In this document: positions 11,055 to 20,087 of the stretch, one piece after another
How positions within the stretch are numbered: the stretch's first letter is position 1
Layout: each line of letters starts with the position of its first letter
Assembly (NCBI GenBank): GCA_020632715.1
Contig: JACKFA010000005.1
Span: forward strand, 124,001-188,000
DNA length: 64,000 bases
Reading direction: 5' to 3'
From: Deltaproteobacteria bacterium
GTDB taxonomy: Bacteria; Myxococcota_A; UBA9042; PHBI01
The notes under the pieces: generated by a model
Databases searched by the model: none
What the model saw: only the letters and a program-made list of their open reading frames with translations
Told to the model about the DNA's origin: nothing
Program-made: the position numbers and the translations under genes

Positions 11055-13708
11055 TACTTGAGCCCGCCTTGCACCGTCAGGTAGGCGTTGTCGCGCGAGA
11101 CCTGCTGCACGACGAAGTCGACGGTGGTGCCTGGCGGGAAGACCGCGCTCTGCTCGTGCAGATCGATCTGCGGCAGCGCGAAGCGCGCGGCGTCGCCGAC
11201 GCTCGAGAGGAGCTGCGGCACGAGCACGTTCTTCACGAGGTCCTCGACGGCGCCGTCGTCGCCCGCGAAGAGCCCCTCGTTCGTCACGATCTCGGTCGTG
11301 AGCGTGTCGAAGTCGCCGACCTCGATGCGCGCCTCGAGGCGCCCCTCGGCGTTCGGCTCGACGACCACGTTCACGCCGGCCTCGACCTGGAGCCACATGC
11401 CGAGGTGCACGGGCCCGCCGAGGTCGAACGTGGCGTCGAGGAAGAGGTCGCCGAGCTGGATCGACTCCTTCCCGCCGCAGCTGTTGAGCACGGGCGGCAG
11501 GTGCGGCTCGACCTTCAGCGCGAGGTTCTGCACGGGGAGGCTCGAGATGAGGTCGTTCGCGGCGCCCGCGGGCACGTCGAGCGAGATCGTGCCGCCCTCC
11601 CAGACGGCGTAGAGGATCTGGTTGATGAACGAGTCGTGCACGCCCACCGTCAGCGGCGTCGGCGCCGGGAAGGCGAGCGGCGTGTAGGCGCGGCACCCCT
11701 CGTGGCCGACGCTCCCGAGGCTCGGGTAGGGCCGCTTCGGCACCTTCGCGTAGGCGAGGCCGCGCATCCGCACCTGCGCGCGCTCGGGCGCGATGTCGAT
11801 GGCCTCCGGCTCGAGCAGGAGCTTCAGCGTGTTCGGGTCGCCGTCGCCGATGGGCGAGGGGATCTCGAGGTCCTGATCGATGTAGAGCGCGTTGAAGATG
11901 CTCCCGAGCGCGGGCCCGAGCTGGTCCTCCATGAGCCCGGCGAGGAGCCCCTCGAGCGCGTTCACGAGCGGATCCTTGATGAGCCCGACCGCGAGCGTCA
12001 CGACGGACTGGAGGATCCCCGTCGGGTCGTCGATGTGCACGTCGAAGCCCTCGAGCGTGACGACCGCGTTCTCCGCGGCGGCCTCGGCCTGCCCGTTCAC
12101 GAGCGAGAGCACGACGTCGAGGTCGGCCACGACGCGATCGGCCGTGGCGGCGCCCGGGAGCACGGCCTGGCCGCCGTTGCAGATGCTGCAGGGCGCGTCG
12201 AGCGCGATGTTCGCGGACATGTCGTCCATCTCGACGTGCACGTGGAGGCGCCCGGGCTTGAGCGTGATCCCGACGCGCACGTCGCTGTACCCGATGCCGG
12301 TGAAGCGGATGGTGCAGTTGCCGCCGATGCACGCGAAGCTCGTGAGCGGGTTCGGCACGAGCGCGGTCAGGTCGAGGTGCTTCACGATGTCGAGGAGCAG
12401 GCTCGCGAGGTCGTCGCGCGCGGCCTCCGTGTGGTCGCCGTCGTCGAAGAGCTCGGGCATCAGGAAGATGACGCCGCCCGAGGAGACCGCGTCGGTCGCG
12501 ACCGTCGGCGACTCCATCGCGAAGTGCTCGGTCGACTTCTCGGCGGCGCGCGTGACGACCGTCTCGAGGCCGTAGGGATCGGTCGCCACGACGTGGAAGA
12601 TGTCGACGCCGTAGGTGAGCGGCACCTGCGCGCTGAAGCTGCCGCCCGCGGCCGGGAGGGGCACGTCGGTGCCGTTCACGGTGAGGGAGGCGACCTCGCC
12701 GAGGTTGTCGCTGACCGTGCCCGCGAAGGTGATGAGGTTGTCGGCGTCGTGCACGGTGCCGCGCTCCGGGCTCGTGAGCGTCAGCGCCGGCGGCGTCTGG
12801 TCGACGACGATCGGCGACGACGCCGTCATCGTCGGGTCGCTCGCGCTCTTCGCGGTGACGGTGAAGCGCCCCTCGTCGAGGAAGGACAGCAGGTTCCGCT
12901 GCTGCCCGACGACGTTCGCGTGCCCCGACGGCTCGACGGCGAGGTCGGTGAGGGCGATCCCGGTCTGGGTGACGTTGCCCTGGATGTCGAGGCCGACGCC
13001 CGTGATCTTCACGGCGTTCTCGAGGTCGTAGGAGGGGCGATCGGGCTCGTAGGCGAGCGCGAGCTCGACCGTGTCGCCGGGCGTGACGCTCACCGTGGCG
13101 TGGCCGAGCTGGTCGCCGGACATGCCGGTCGCGGTGCAGGTGAGCGTGTAATCGCCGGCGATCGTGCCGATGACGACGCCGTCGCGGACGGCGATGTCGG
13201 CGGGCTCGGCGGCGACGGCGTGGGCGGCGCCGGTGTCGTTGCCGTACTGGTCGGCGACGAAGCAGGTGGTGGCGGCCGACTCGCTCGCGCGGATGCTCGC
13301 CGGCGAGACCGACATCACGGTGTGCGTGCCCGGCCCGGCGGTCACGGTGACGACCTCGGGGGTCGCGTCGACGACGCCCGCGTACTGGCAGGCGACGGTG
13401 ACGGTCCCGGCGCGCGTGCTCGACATGACGAGGGCGCTGTCGAACGCGGCGCCGTCGGCGGGCGTCGCGACGACGGTGAAGCTCGTCGCGCTGGGGATCG
13501 GCTCGCCCTTCTTGTTGACGGCGGCGCACAGGACCTGCGCGTGGCCGCCGGCCTCGAAGGAGCCAGGCTGCACCAGGGTCTCCACGCGCACGACCTTGGT
13601 CGCGCTGCCCTCGGAGGCGTCGTCGCCGCCGCAGGCCACGGAGGCGAGCGCGAGCGGCAGAGCGAGAGACGCGATGATCGCGAGCGACGAGGAACGAACG
13701 ATGAGCAC
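11054..13708 (-). CDS. Large lipoprotein with Ig-like domains
   Basis: 884 residues from GTG 13708, supported by a strong GGAGGAGGAG Shine-Dalgarno. The signal peptide ends in SVACGGDD, a lipobox-like site followed by an acidic +2/+3 region. Residues about 35-230 look like bacterial Ig-like strands (TVTAGPGTHTVMSVSPASI, VADQYGNDTGAA). A further Ig-like unit (PPALTLTSPERGTVHDADN) sits at about 310-400. The second half has long amphipathic strands and helices and a CSICNGG motif, with repeated LKL/IDI phrases reminiscent of BPI/LBP-like lipid-binding proteins, but I do not claim that fold. First gene of the operon with the SDR and YbjN-like genes. Likely envelope protein of unknown function. 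Confidence 0.85.
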   Translation of the reverse strand: MLIVRSSSLAIIASLALPLALASVACGGDDASEGSATKVVRVETLVQPGSFEAGGHAQVLCAAVNKKGEPIPSATSFTVVATPADGAAFDSALVMSSTRAGTVTVACQYAGVVDATPEVVTVTAGPGTHTVMSVSPASIRASESAATTCFVADQYGNDTGAAHAVAAEPADIAVRDGVVIGTIAGDYTLTCTATGMSGDQLGHATVSVTPGDTVELALAYEPDRPSYDLENAVKITGVGLDIQGNVTQTGIALTDLAVEPSGHANVVGQQRNLLSFLDEGRFTVTAKSASDPTMTASSPIVVDQTPPALTLTSPERGTVHDADNLITFAGTVSDNLGEVASLTVNGTDVPLPAAGGSFSAQVPLTYGVDIFHVVATDPYGLETVVTRAAEKSTEHFAMESPTVATDAVSSGGVIFLMPELFDDGDHTEAARDDLASLLLDIVKHLDLTALVPNPLTSFACIGGNCTIRFTGIGYSDVRVGITLKPGRLHVHVEMDDMSANIALDAPCSICNGGQAVLPGAATADRVVADLDVVLSLVNGQAEAAAENAVVTLEGFDVHIDDPTGILQSVVTLAVGLIKDPLVNALEGLLAGLMEDQLGPALGSIFNALYIDQDLEIPSPIGDGDPNTLKLLLEPEAIDIAPERAQVRMRGLAYAKVPKRPYPSLGSVGHEGCRAYTPLAFPAPTPLTVGVHDSFINQILYAVWEGGTISLDVPAGAANDLISSLPVQNLALKVEPHLPPVLNSCGGKESIQLGDLFLDATFDLGGPVHLGMWLQVEAGVNVVVEPNAEGRLEARIEVGDFDTLTTEIVTNEGLFAGDDGAVEDLVKNVLVPQLLSSVGDAARFALPQIDLHEQSAVFPPGTTVDFVVQQVSRDNAYLTVQGGLK

Positions 13709-14050
13709 GCCTTTCTCCTCCTCCGGCGAGAGGTCATCCTTCTACCGGTCCGGAGGGCCCGCCACAAGCCGCAGGACGCCCTCGCCGGGTTACCGGGCGA
13801 GATGGGCGATTTTCGATTTAACCTTCGCGCGAGGCGCCTCCGACCGATCGCGCGAATCGGCGCGGAACCGCCACCCGCGCGGTCCGGGCGCGTTTTCGTA
13901 ATCGCTTAAGAACAAAAGATCACACTTCGCGCCTCACGGGATTTCTCCGCGGGTCGTTTCTCCTGGGCAGAGGGGAGCAGCTTCGCACCGGGCCCCGACC
14001 GGGGCGGGCGCTGCATTGCACACGACCGACCCACGGAGGAGAACGCCCCC
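13709..14050 (+). promoter_or_regulatory. Divergent intergenic region with sigma-54-like flagellin promoter
   Basis: Non-coding gap between the minus-strand lipoprotein and fliC. Upstream of fliC, 14005-14019 reads cGG-N10-TTGC-like with GG and GC exactly 12 bases apart and a preserved TTGC, the -24/-12 geometry of sigma-54 promoters. The -24 half is only a partial match, so this is a moderate prediction. A good Shine-Dalgarno (GGAGGAGA) precedes the fliC ATG. An AT-rich patch at 13895-13925 is the only other notable sequence. Confidence 0.4.
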
Positions 14051-14884
14051 ATGAGCATGAACATCAACACCAACTCTGCCTCGTTGGCCGTTCAGCGGAC
14101 CGTCGCCACGTCGAACCGCGGCATGGCCCAGTCCGTCGAGCGCCTGTCGTCCGGCATGCGCATCAACCACAGCTCCGACGACGCCGCCGGGCTCGCGGTC
14201 GCCGAGGGCTTGAAGGCGCAGACGCAGGGCTACAAGCAGGGCCTGTCGAACGCGAACCAGGCCGTCGCGATGCTCCAGACCGCCGACAGCGCGCACCAGA
14301 GCATCTCGGACACGCTCGTCCGCATGCGCGAGCTGGCCGTGCAGTCGTCGAGCGACACGCTCACCGACACCGAGCGCGGCTACGTGAACACCGAGTTCAC
14401 GAAGCTCGCGGGCGAGATCGACCGCATCTCGAACGTGACGGAGTACAACGGCCAGAAGCTCCTCGACGGCACGGCCGGCACGGGCGGCACGCTGACCTTC
14501 CAGGTCGGCACGCGGAACTCGGCCAACGACCGCGTCACGATCGCGATGGGCGACATGGACAGCACGGCGCTCGGCGTGAACGCCTCGGCCGTCGACACGC
14601 TCGCCAACGCGCAGACCGCCATCGACGACATCGACTCGGCGCTCGACACGCTGAACACGGCGCGCGCGACGACCGGCGCGACGATGAACCAGCTCTCGAA
14701 GTCGATCGACAACCTGTCGTCGACGGTCGAGAACCTCGGCGTCGCCGAGGGCAACATCCGCGACGCCGACATCGCGTCGGAGAGCGCCAACTTCTCGCGG
14801 AACCAGGTGCTCCAGCAGGCCGGCGTCTCGATGCTCGCGCAGGCCAACGCGTCGCCGCAGTTCGCGCTCCGCCTCATCGGCTAG
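14051..14884 (+). CDS. fliC: Flagellin (short form, D0/D1 only)
   Basis: 277 residues. The conserved N-terminal D0/D1 region (MNINTNSASLAVQRT, ERLSSGMRINHSSDDAAGLA, RMRELAVQSS) joins almost directly to the conserved C-terminal region (ENLGVAEGNIRDADIASES, NQVLQQAGVSMLAQAN, ending FALRLIG). The variable D2/D3 domains are absent, making it about as short as flagellins get. It builds the flagellar filament after export by the flagellar type III system. ATG 14051 follows GGAGGAGA and is followed by an intrinsic terminator, so it is transcribed on its own. It is a close paralogue of the next gene; the stretch around YNGQKLLDGTAGT is identical in both. Confidence 0.97.
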   Translation: MSMNINTNSASLAVQRTVATSNRGMAQSVERLSSGMRINHSSDDAAGLAVAEGLKAQTQGYKQGLSNANQAVAMLQTADSAHQSISDTLVRMRELAVQSSSDTLTDTERGYVNTEFTKLAGEIDRISNVTEYNGQKLLDGTAGTGGTLTFQVGTRNSANDRVTIAMGDMDSTALGVNASAVDTLANAQTAIDDIDSALDTLNTARATTGATMNQLSKSIDNLSSTVENLGVAEGNIRDADIASESANFSRNQVLQQAGVSMLAQANASPQFALRLIG

Positions 14885-14936
14885 CGCGCCGCCAGACCTC
14901 GCCTCGCCGCGTGCGGGCGCAGCGATTGGCCAGGGA

Positions 14937-14969
14937 GGCCCCGGGGAGACCCGGGGCCTTTTTCGTTTC
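14937..14969 (+). terminator. Intrinsic terminator of the first flagellin gene
   Basis: A perfect 9-bp stem (GGCCCCGGG at 14937-14945, CCCGGGGCC at 14950-14958) closed by a GAGA tetraloop (GNRA type) and followed by TTTTTCGTTT. This is a textbook rho-independent terminator. Confidence 0.95.
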
Positions 14970-15370
14970 CGGGGTCACCGCGCCGTCACCGCGCCCCGCG
15001 CGCGCCGTCGCCGACGAGCTCGGCGCCCCCTCGGGCCCCTCGCGATACATCCGCTTATATGGATGGACGGATGGACCGCTGGCGCCGCCCCCGATTGTAA
15101 GCGTCACGCCCGCCATCCAGGCGGGCGCGCGCGATCATTCCTTTACAAAGGGCTCGCGCCCGCACCATTGGCCGCGCTCCGCCCGAACACCCCGGAGACA
15201 GGGCAAAAAACAGCGCCCCCGCTTTAAGCACCCACCGGGGGTTCCCGTTGCAGAGTGTGAGGCCGCAAGCGCCGAGGGCGAAACGAGACGCAGGTTGCGA
15301 CGGCCCAGGTTGCCCCGAGGGGAGGCAACCCAGTGCATTCGACCACCAAAGACTTAGTGAGGATGTCTCC
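14970..15370 (+). promoter_or_regulatory. Upstream region of the second flagellin, with 5'-leader hairpin
   Basis: About 400 bases without a gene. It holds a small AT-rich patch with GGATGGAC repeated twice (15061-15076), an AT-rich segment near 15135-15150, and, just upstream of the start, a hairpin GGTTGCC (15308-15314) with GGCAACC (15324-15330). The hairpin is about 40 bases from the ATG and could stabilise the flagellin mRNA. I could not find a convincing sigma-28 or sigma-54 promoter. Confidence 0.4.
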
Positions 15371-16204
15371 ATGGCTCTCATGATCAACACGAACCAGAGC
15401 TCGCTCTCCGTTCAGAAGACGCTCGCTGCATCGAACTCGATGATGCAGAGCTCGGTCGGCAAGCTCTCCTCCGGCATGCGCATCAACTCGGCCGCCGACG
15501 ACGCCGCTGGCCTCGCGGTCTCCGAGGGCCTCCGCGCCCAGACCCGCGGCTTCAAGCAGGCCTCGTCGAACGCCACGCAGGGCGTCGCCATGCTGCAGAC
15601 CGCCGACAGCGCGATGCAGACGATGTCGGACACCCTCATCCGTATGCGCGAGCTGGCCGTCCAGTCCGCCTCCGACGGCCTCACCGACACCGAGCGCGCC
15701 TACGTCAACACCGAGTTCTCGGCGCTCTCGACGGAGCTCACCCGCATCTCGGACGTCACCGAGTACAACGGCCAGAAGCTCCTCGACGGCACGGCCGGCA
15801 CGGCCGGCACGCTGACCTTCCAGGTCGGCACGCGGAACACGGCGAACGACCGCATCACGATCTCCATGGCCGACACCGACGCGACCGCGCTCGGCGTCAA
15901 CGCCTCGGCGGTGGACTCGCTCACCAACGCGCAGACCGCCATCGACGACATCGACGCGGCCCTCGACACGCTGAACACCCGCCGGTCGGGCCTCGGCGCG
16001 ACGGTCAACCAGATGAGCAAGGCCATCGACAACCTCAACAGCACCGTCGAGAACCTCGGCGTCGCCGACGGCAACATCCGCGACGTCGACGTCGCGGCCG
16101 AGAGCGCCCAGTTCTCGAAGTCGCAGGTGCTCCAGCAGGCCGGCGTCGCGATGCTCGCCCAGGCCAACACGGCCCCGCAGCTCGCCCTCCGCCTCCTCTC
16201 GTAG
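15371..16204 (+). CDS. fliC: Second flagellin (short form, D0/D1 only)
   Basis: 277 residues from ATG 15371, preceded by TGAGGAT; longer in-frame extensions upstream lack flagellin sequence. It has the same minimal architecture as the preceding flagellin: N-terminal INTNQSSLSVQKT and GKLSSGMRINSAADDAAGLA, RMRELAVQSA, and C-terminal ENLGVADGNIRDVDVAAES, ending in APQLALRLLS. The two proteins are the same length and align without gaps, indicating a tandem duplication, yet differ at many positions. It likely co-assembles in the filament or is used under different conditions. It is followed by a hairpin and then the filament cap gene. Confidence 0.97.
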   Translation: MALMINTNQSSLSVQKTLAASNSMMQSSVGKLSSGMRINSAADDAAGLAVSEGLRAQTRGFKQASSNATQGVAMLQTADSAMQTMSDTLIRMRELAVQSASDGLTDTERAYVNTEFSALSTELTRISDVTEYNGQKLLDGTAGTAGTLTFQVGTRNTANDRITISMADTDATALGVNASAVDSLTNAQTAIDDIDAALDTLNTRRSGLGATVNQMSKAIDNLNSTVENLGVADGNIRDVDVAAESAQFSKSQVLQQAGVAMLAQANTAPQLALRLLS

Positions 16205-16252
16205 TGACACCGGCGGTTTAACCCCGCCCTCGAAGTGACCGTAGGACCCGGT

Positions 16253-16280
16253 GTGGGCCGGTGATGACCACCGGACCCAC
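16253..16280 (+). terminator. Hairpin between fliC and fliD
   Basis: GTGGGCCGGT (16253-16262) pairs with ACCGG-A-CCCAC (16270-16280) with one bulged A and a 7-base loop. No T run follows, so it may attenuate rather than stop transcription, or protect the 3' end of the flagellin mRNA. Confidence 0.45.
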
Positions 16281-16309
16281 ATCGGGTCTTCGTCCAGGAG
16301 CGCGCAGCC

Positions 16310-17635
16310 ATGCCAGTCAACTTCACGGGCATCACGTCAGGCATCGACTCGGCGTCGATCATCGACGCGCTCGTGTCGGCCCAGCGTGGGCCCATCAACG
16401 CGCTCAACGCGAAGAAGACGTCCTACAACGCGCAGATCTCCGGCATCAGCAAGGTCAAGGCCGCGCTCGACGAGCTGAAGACCCTCGCGAAGGACATGGA
16501 GGACGTCGGCAACGTCCTCGGCTACACGGCGACGAGCTCCGACGAGGACTTCCTGAAGTCCAACGTGACGGGGCAGGCCGCCGCCGGCCGCTACGAGCTC
16601 GACATCCAGGAGCTCGCGGTCGCGGAGAAGGATCGCAGCGTCGCCTTCTCGAGCAAGTTCGCCCAGGTGCGCGCTGGCACCATCACGATCGGCACCCCCG
16701 GCAACGACCCGGTCGACATCACGATCGAGGACGGGGACACGCTCCAGGACGTGGCCGACCGCATCAACGCCTCGAGCGCGGCGGTCGACGCGTCGCTCGT
16801 GTTCGACGGCACCAACACCTACCTGCAGGTCGTGGCGAGCGAGAGCGGCCACGAGATCGGCGGCGCCGCGGACGACGCCATCACGATCACCGAGTCGTAC
16901 ACGAGCTCGCTCGGCGAGACGCTCGGCTTCTCGCAGGTCGTGACCGCGAAGAACGCGCAGTTCGACCTCGACGGGCTCGCCATCGAGCACCGCACGAACG
17001 ACGTGTCCGACGTGCTCGACGGCGTGACGCTGAGCCTCAAGAAGAAGGGCGCCGTCACGCTCGACATCGCGTCGGACCAGGACGCGACCAAGGAGAAGCT
17101 GCAGAGCTTCGTCGACAAGGTGAACGAGGTCTTCAAGAAGATCGACGACGCCACGCTCACGAGCGATGGCGCGCGCGCGGCCGGCGCCGACCCGGCGCTG
17201 CTGAAGCTCCGGACGGACCTGCGCGCGGCGGTGTCGAACCCGATCACGGGCATCACGAACAGCCTGTCGTCGGTGTCGCAGATCGGCATCCGCACGAACT
17301 CGAGCGGCGAGTTCGAGATCACCTCGAAGGATCTCGAGAAGGCCATGTCGGGCGACCAGCGCGCCCTCGGGCGGCTGTTCACGACGGAGGACACCGGCAT
17401 CGCCGCGCGCCTCCAGACGCTCCTCGACGGTTACACGGACAGCACCACCGGGGTCCTGTCCGGCCGCACGAAGAGCCTCAACAAGATGATCTCCGATGCC
17501 GATGATCGCATCGCGGCGCTCGAATCCCGCCTCGCGACGACCACCACCTCGCTCCAGCGGCAGTTCACCGCGATGGAGCAGGCGATGGGGCTCTACCAGA
17601 GCCAGGCGGCCCAGTTCGCCGCGCTCCTCGGCTGA
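16310..17635 (+). CDS. fliD: Flagellar filament cap / hook-associated protein 2
   Basis: 441 residues, typical FliD length. The N-terminal FliD domain is recognisable (FTGITSGIDSASIIDALVSAQ, then the coiled-coil LNAKKTSYNAQISGISKVKAAL). The C-terminal domain ends in the usual coiled coil (SDADDRIAALESRLATTTTSLQ and ... QFTAMEQAMGLYQSQAAQFAALLG). It caps the growing filament and folds exported flagellin at the tip. ATG 16310 follows CAGGAG. It is placed between the flagellin and the flagellin chaperone fliS, the standard order. Confidence 0.96.
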   Translation: MPVNFTGITSGIDSASIIDALVSAQRGPINALNAKKTSYNAQISGISKVKAALDELKTLAKDMEDVGNVLGYTATSSDEDFLKSNVTGQAAAGRYELDIQELAVAEKDRSVAFSSKFAQVRAGTITIGTPGNDPVDITIEDGDTLQDVADRINASSAAVDASLVFDGTNTYLQVVASESGHEIGGAADDAITITESYTSSLGETLGFSQVVTAKNAQFDLDGLAIEHRTNDVSDVLDGVTLSLKKKGAVTLDIASDQDATKEKLQSFVDKVNEVFKKIDDATLTSDGARAAGADPALLKLRTDLRAAVSNPITGITNSLSSVSQIGIRTNSSGEFEITSKDLEKAMSGDQRALGRLFTTEDTGIAARLQTLLDGYTDSTTGVLSGRTKSLNKMISDADDRIAALESRLATTTTSLQRQFTAMEQAMGLYQSQAAQFAALLG

Positions 17636-17694
17636 TCCTTTCCCACCGACCCACCTGAGAAGCAGTCCAGTCCGCCCTGTCGAGGATCCAGCGC

Positions 17695-18078
17695 ATGAAC
17701 CGCAAGCTCAAGGCATACCAGCGAGTCCAGATCACCACCGCCTCCCCGGCCGAGGTGATCGTGCTGCTCTACGACGGCCTCACGCGCTTCTGCGTGACGG
17801 CGCGCCGCGCGATCGAGTCGAAGATGTTCGCGGACGCCGGCGAGGCGCTCGACAAGGCGCACGCCATCATCGTGCACCTCATCGACTCGCTCGACGACGC
17901 CGTGAACCCCGAGCTCACGGCGCACCTCCGGCGCATGTACTTCGCCTGGAGCCGCGCGCTGATGAAGGCGCAGATCAGCCAGGATCTCGTCGAGATGGAC
18001 GAGATCATCGAGCAGATGCGCAGCCTCGGTGACGCCTGGCGGCAGGCCTCGCAGACCGCGCTCGCCGAGGGCGCGTGA
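17695..18078 (+). CDS. fliS: Flagellar export chaperone FliS
   Basis: 127 residues. The FliS signature near the N-terminus (YQRVQITTASPAEVIVLLYDGL) and the all-helical pattern match the family and its usual length (about 130). FliS binds flagellin in the cytosol, prevents premature polymerisation and delivers it to the export gate. It lies 60 bp after fliD and its TGA overlaps the next start (TGATG), so it is in one transcription unit with fliD and the downstream gene. GAGGA is about 10 bases before the ATG. Confidence 0.95.
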   Translation: MNRKLKAYQRVQITTASPAEVIVLLYDGLTRFCVTARRAIESKMFADAGEALDKAHAIIVHLIDSLDDAVNPELTAHLRRMYFAWSRALMKAQISQDLVEMDEIIEQMRSLGDAWRQASQTALAEGA

Positions 18079-18404
18079 TGGCCTCCGTCATGTCGCCCGA
18101 GCTCGAGGCCGCGCTGAGCGAGCTCGAGGCGTTCTACCCGCGCTTCGAGGCCGCCATCGCCGAGGCCGACGCCGAGGCCGTGGCGGACCTCGTCGCCGAC
18201 CGCGGCGCCGCCGTAGCCGCCGTCGCGCAGCTCACCGCGGCCGAGCCGGACGCCGCCCTCGCCGTGCGCGAGCGCATCCACGACGGCGAGCGCGCCCTCC
18301 AGGAAGGGCTGCGCGCGCTCCACCAGCAGGTCTTCGACGCGCTGCTCGCGCATCGGCGCCGCGCCCGCGCGGTCACGCGCTACGCGAGCTCGAGCTCGAG
18401 CTGA
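18078..18404 (+). CDS. Small helical protein, probable FliT/FlgN-like flagellar chaperone
   Basis: 108 residues from ATG 18078 (a GTG one codon earlier is also possible). It is almost entirely helical with heptad-like acidic stretches (LEAALSELEAFYPRFEAAIAEAD) and a basic C-terminal helix ending in a Ser run. The sequence is too diverged to name from motifs, but the position right after fliS, with a one-base overlap, is where fliT normally sits. FliT chaperones FliD, encoded two genes upstream. Assignment rests mainly on context. Confidence 0.6.
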   Translation: MASVMSPELEAALSELEAFYPRFEAAIAEADAEAVADLVADRGAAVAAVAQLTAAEPDAALAVRERIHDGERALQEGLRALHQQVFDALLAHRRRARAVTRYASSSSS

Positions 18405-18443
18405 CCCCGAGCTCTTCCCTCTGTTCCTGAGGACCCCGCCTCC

Positions 18444-19217
18444 ATGGATATCGCAACCCTCGTAGGTCTCGTCTTCGGCATCGCCGTCGTGCTCGTGTCC
18501 ATCTTGATGGGCGCCGAGCTGACGGCGTTCATCGACCCACCGTCCATCATGATCGTCGGCGGCGGCACGCTGTCGGTGACGCTCATGCGCTTCCCGCTGA
18601 AGACCGTCTTCGGGAGCTTCAAGATCGCCATGAAGGCGTTCAAGACGAAGATCGCGGAGCCGACGGCGCTCATCAAGCGCACGGTCGAGCTCGCCGCGGT
18701 CGTGCGCCGCGAGGGCCTCCTCGCGCTCGAGAACGAGAAGGTCGACGACGAGTTCCTCGGCAAGGGGCTCCGGCTCTGCATCGACGGCGTCGAGCCCGAG
18801 TTCGTGCGGAAGGTGCTCGAGAGCGAGCTCGACCAGACCGTCGGCCGCCACCAGTCCGGCCAGAAGGTGTTCAAGGCCATCGGCGACGCGGCCCCCGCCA
18901 TGGGCATGGTCGGGACGCTCATCGGCCTCGTCATCCTCCTCCGCAACATGGACGACCCGAAGTCCATCGGCCCCGCCATGGCCGTCGCCATCTTGACGAC
19001 GCTCTACGGGTCGCTCATCGCGAACATGTTCGCCATCCCGGTCGCCGAGAAGCTCGAGCTCCGGTCGGGCCAGGAGGTGCTCAACAAGACCCTCGTGATC
19101 GAGGCGGTGTCGGCCATCCAGGAGGGCCGCAACCCGCGCGTCATGGAGGAGTTCCTGCGGTCGCACCTCCCGAGCGCGCTCCAGAAGGTCGACGACGGCG
19201 GCGGCGGCGAGAAGTGA
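18444..19217 (+). CDS. motA: Flagellar stator subunit A, PomA-type
   Basis: 257 residues with four membrane segments. The sequence follows Vibrio PomA closely in kind: MDIATLVGLVFGIAVV at the start, PSIMIVGGGT, then AIGDAAPAMGMVGTLIGLV and DDPKSIGPAMAVAILTTLYG. The cytoplasmic loop keeps RR and E (VVRREGLLALE) at the positions of PomA Arg88, Lys89 and Glu96, which contact FliG. Together with the next gene product it forms the ion-conducting stator that drives rotation. Similarity to PomA rather than E. coli MotA suggests sodium coupling, which is an inference. It begins 39 bp after the FliT-like gene. Confidence 0.93.
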   Translation: MDIATLVGLVFGIAVVLVSILMGAELTAFIDPPSIMIVGGGTLSVTLMRFPLKTVFGSFKIAMKAFKTKIAEPTALIKRTVELAAVVRREGLLALENEKVDDEFLGKGLRLCIDGVEPEFVRKVLESELDQTVGRHQSGQKVFKAIGDAAPAMGMVGTLIGLVILLRNMDDPKSIGPAMAVAILTTLYGSLIANMFAIPVAEKLELRSGQEVLNKTLVIEAVSAIQEGRNPRVMEEFLRSHLPSALQKVDDGGGGEK

Positions 19218-19232
19218 CGACGGGGGCGCACG

Positions 19233-20027
19233 ATGGCTAGACCCGATCCACCGCCTCCAGCAGGGCTACCTCCCTGGCTCGGCACCTTCGCGGACATGAT
19301 GACGCTCCTGATGGCGTTCTTCGTGCTCCTCCTGAGCCTCGCCGAGGTCGACGCCGAGAAGTACCGCGCGGTCGCCGGCGAGATGAAGAAGGCGCTCGGC
19401 GTGAAGGAGGACTCCTCCGAGATCAAGCAGGCCAAGGGGACCACGCTCAGCGACGAGGTCCTGAAGGCCGAGACCTTCCACGCCGAGGCGTCCGACAAGC
19501 AGAAAGACGCCGGCGAGGGGACGGGCGCGCCCGACGACAGCGAGGCGCAGAAGAAGAAGACCGAGGCCGAGCAGAAGCTCGACGCCACGTTCGAGCTCCT
19601 GAAGGAGGAGCTCGCCGGGCTCGCGAACGCCGAGAAGGTGTTCATCGCGAAGCACCCGGGGAAGGTGATGATCCGCATCCAGGAGCAGGGGGTCTTCCCG
19701 TCCGGGAGCGACAAGATCCAGCCGCAGTTCATGCCGGTCATCGAGAAGTTGCGCGACGTGCTCGCGAAGACGGAGGGCGGGATCCGGGTCGCCGGCCACA
19801 CCGACGACATCCCCATCTCGAACGGGCGCTTCCGCTCGAACTGGGAGCTCTCGTCGGCGCGCGCGGTGTCCGTGCTGCACGCGGTGCTCGAGAACAAGGA
19901 CATCGACCCGGTGCGCGCGTCGGCCGTCGGCTTCGGCGAGAGCCGCCCCCTCGTGCCGAACGAGGACAACGCGTCGCGCGCGATGAACCGGCGCGTGGAG
20001 ATCCAGCTCACGCCGATCGCGGACTGA
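19233..20027 (+). CDS. motB: Flagellar stator subunit B, PomB-type
   Basis: 264 residues. One N-terminal membrane helix (GTFADMMTLLMAFFVLLLSL) holds the essential ion-binding aspartate (Asp21). The sequence before and after it (AGLPPWLGTF, SLAEVDAEKY) follows the PomB pattern. After a charged linker, the C-terminal OmpA-like peptidoglycan-binding domain is clear (RVAGHTDDIPISNGRF, SSARAVSV, AVGFGESRPL, NRRVEIQLTP). It anchors the stator to peptidoglycan. It starts 15 bp after motA, so the two are translated together. Sodium rather than proton use is suggested by the PomB-like helix but not proven. Confidence 0.94.
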   Translation: MARPDPPPPAGLPPWLGTFADMMTLLMAFFVLLLSLAEVDAEKYRAVAGEMKKALGVKEDSSEIKQAKGTTLSDEVLKAETFHAEASDKQKDAGEGTGAPDDSEAQKKKTEAEQKLDATFELLKEELAGLANAEKVFIAKHPGKVMIRIQEQGVFPSGSDKIQPQFMPVIEKLRDVLAKTEGGIRVAGHTDDIPISNGRFRSNWELSSARAVSVLHAVLENKDIDPVRASAVGFGESRPLVPNEDNASRAMNRRVEIQLTPIAD

Positions 20028-20087
20028 CCGCCGTCGCCGCGCAAGCGGGGGTGGCGCCGACGGGCCCCCGTGGGGCATGATGGCCCC

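Noticed and set aside
15308..15330. Hairpin before the second flagellin as a riboswitch
   Set aside because: A single 7-bp stem without conserved sequence around it; mRNA stability is a simpler explanation.
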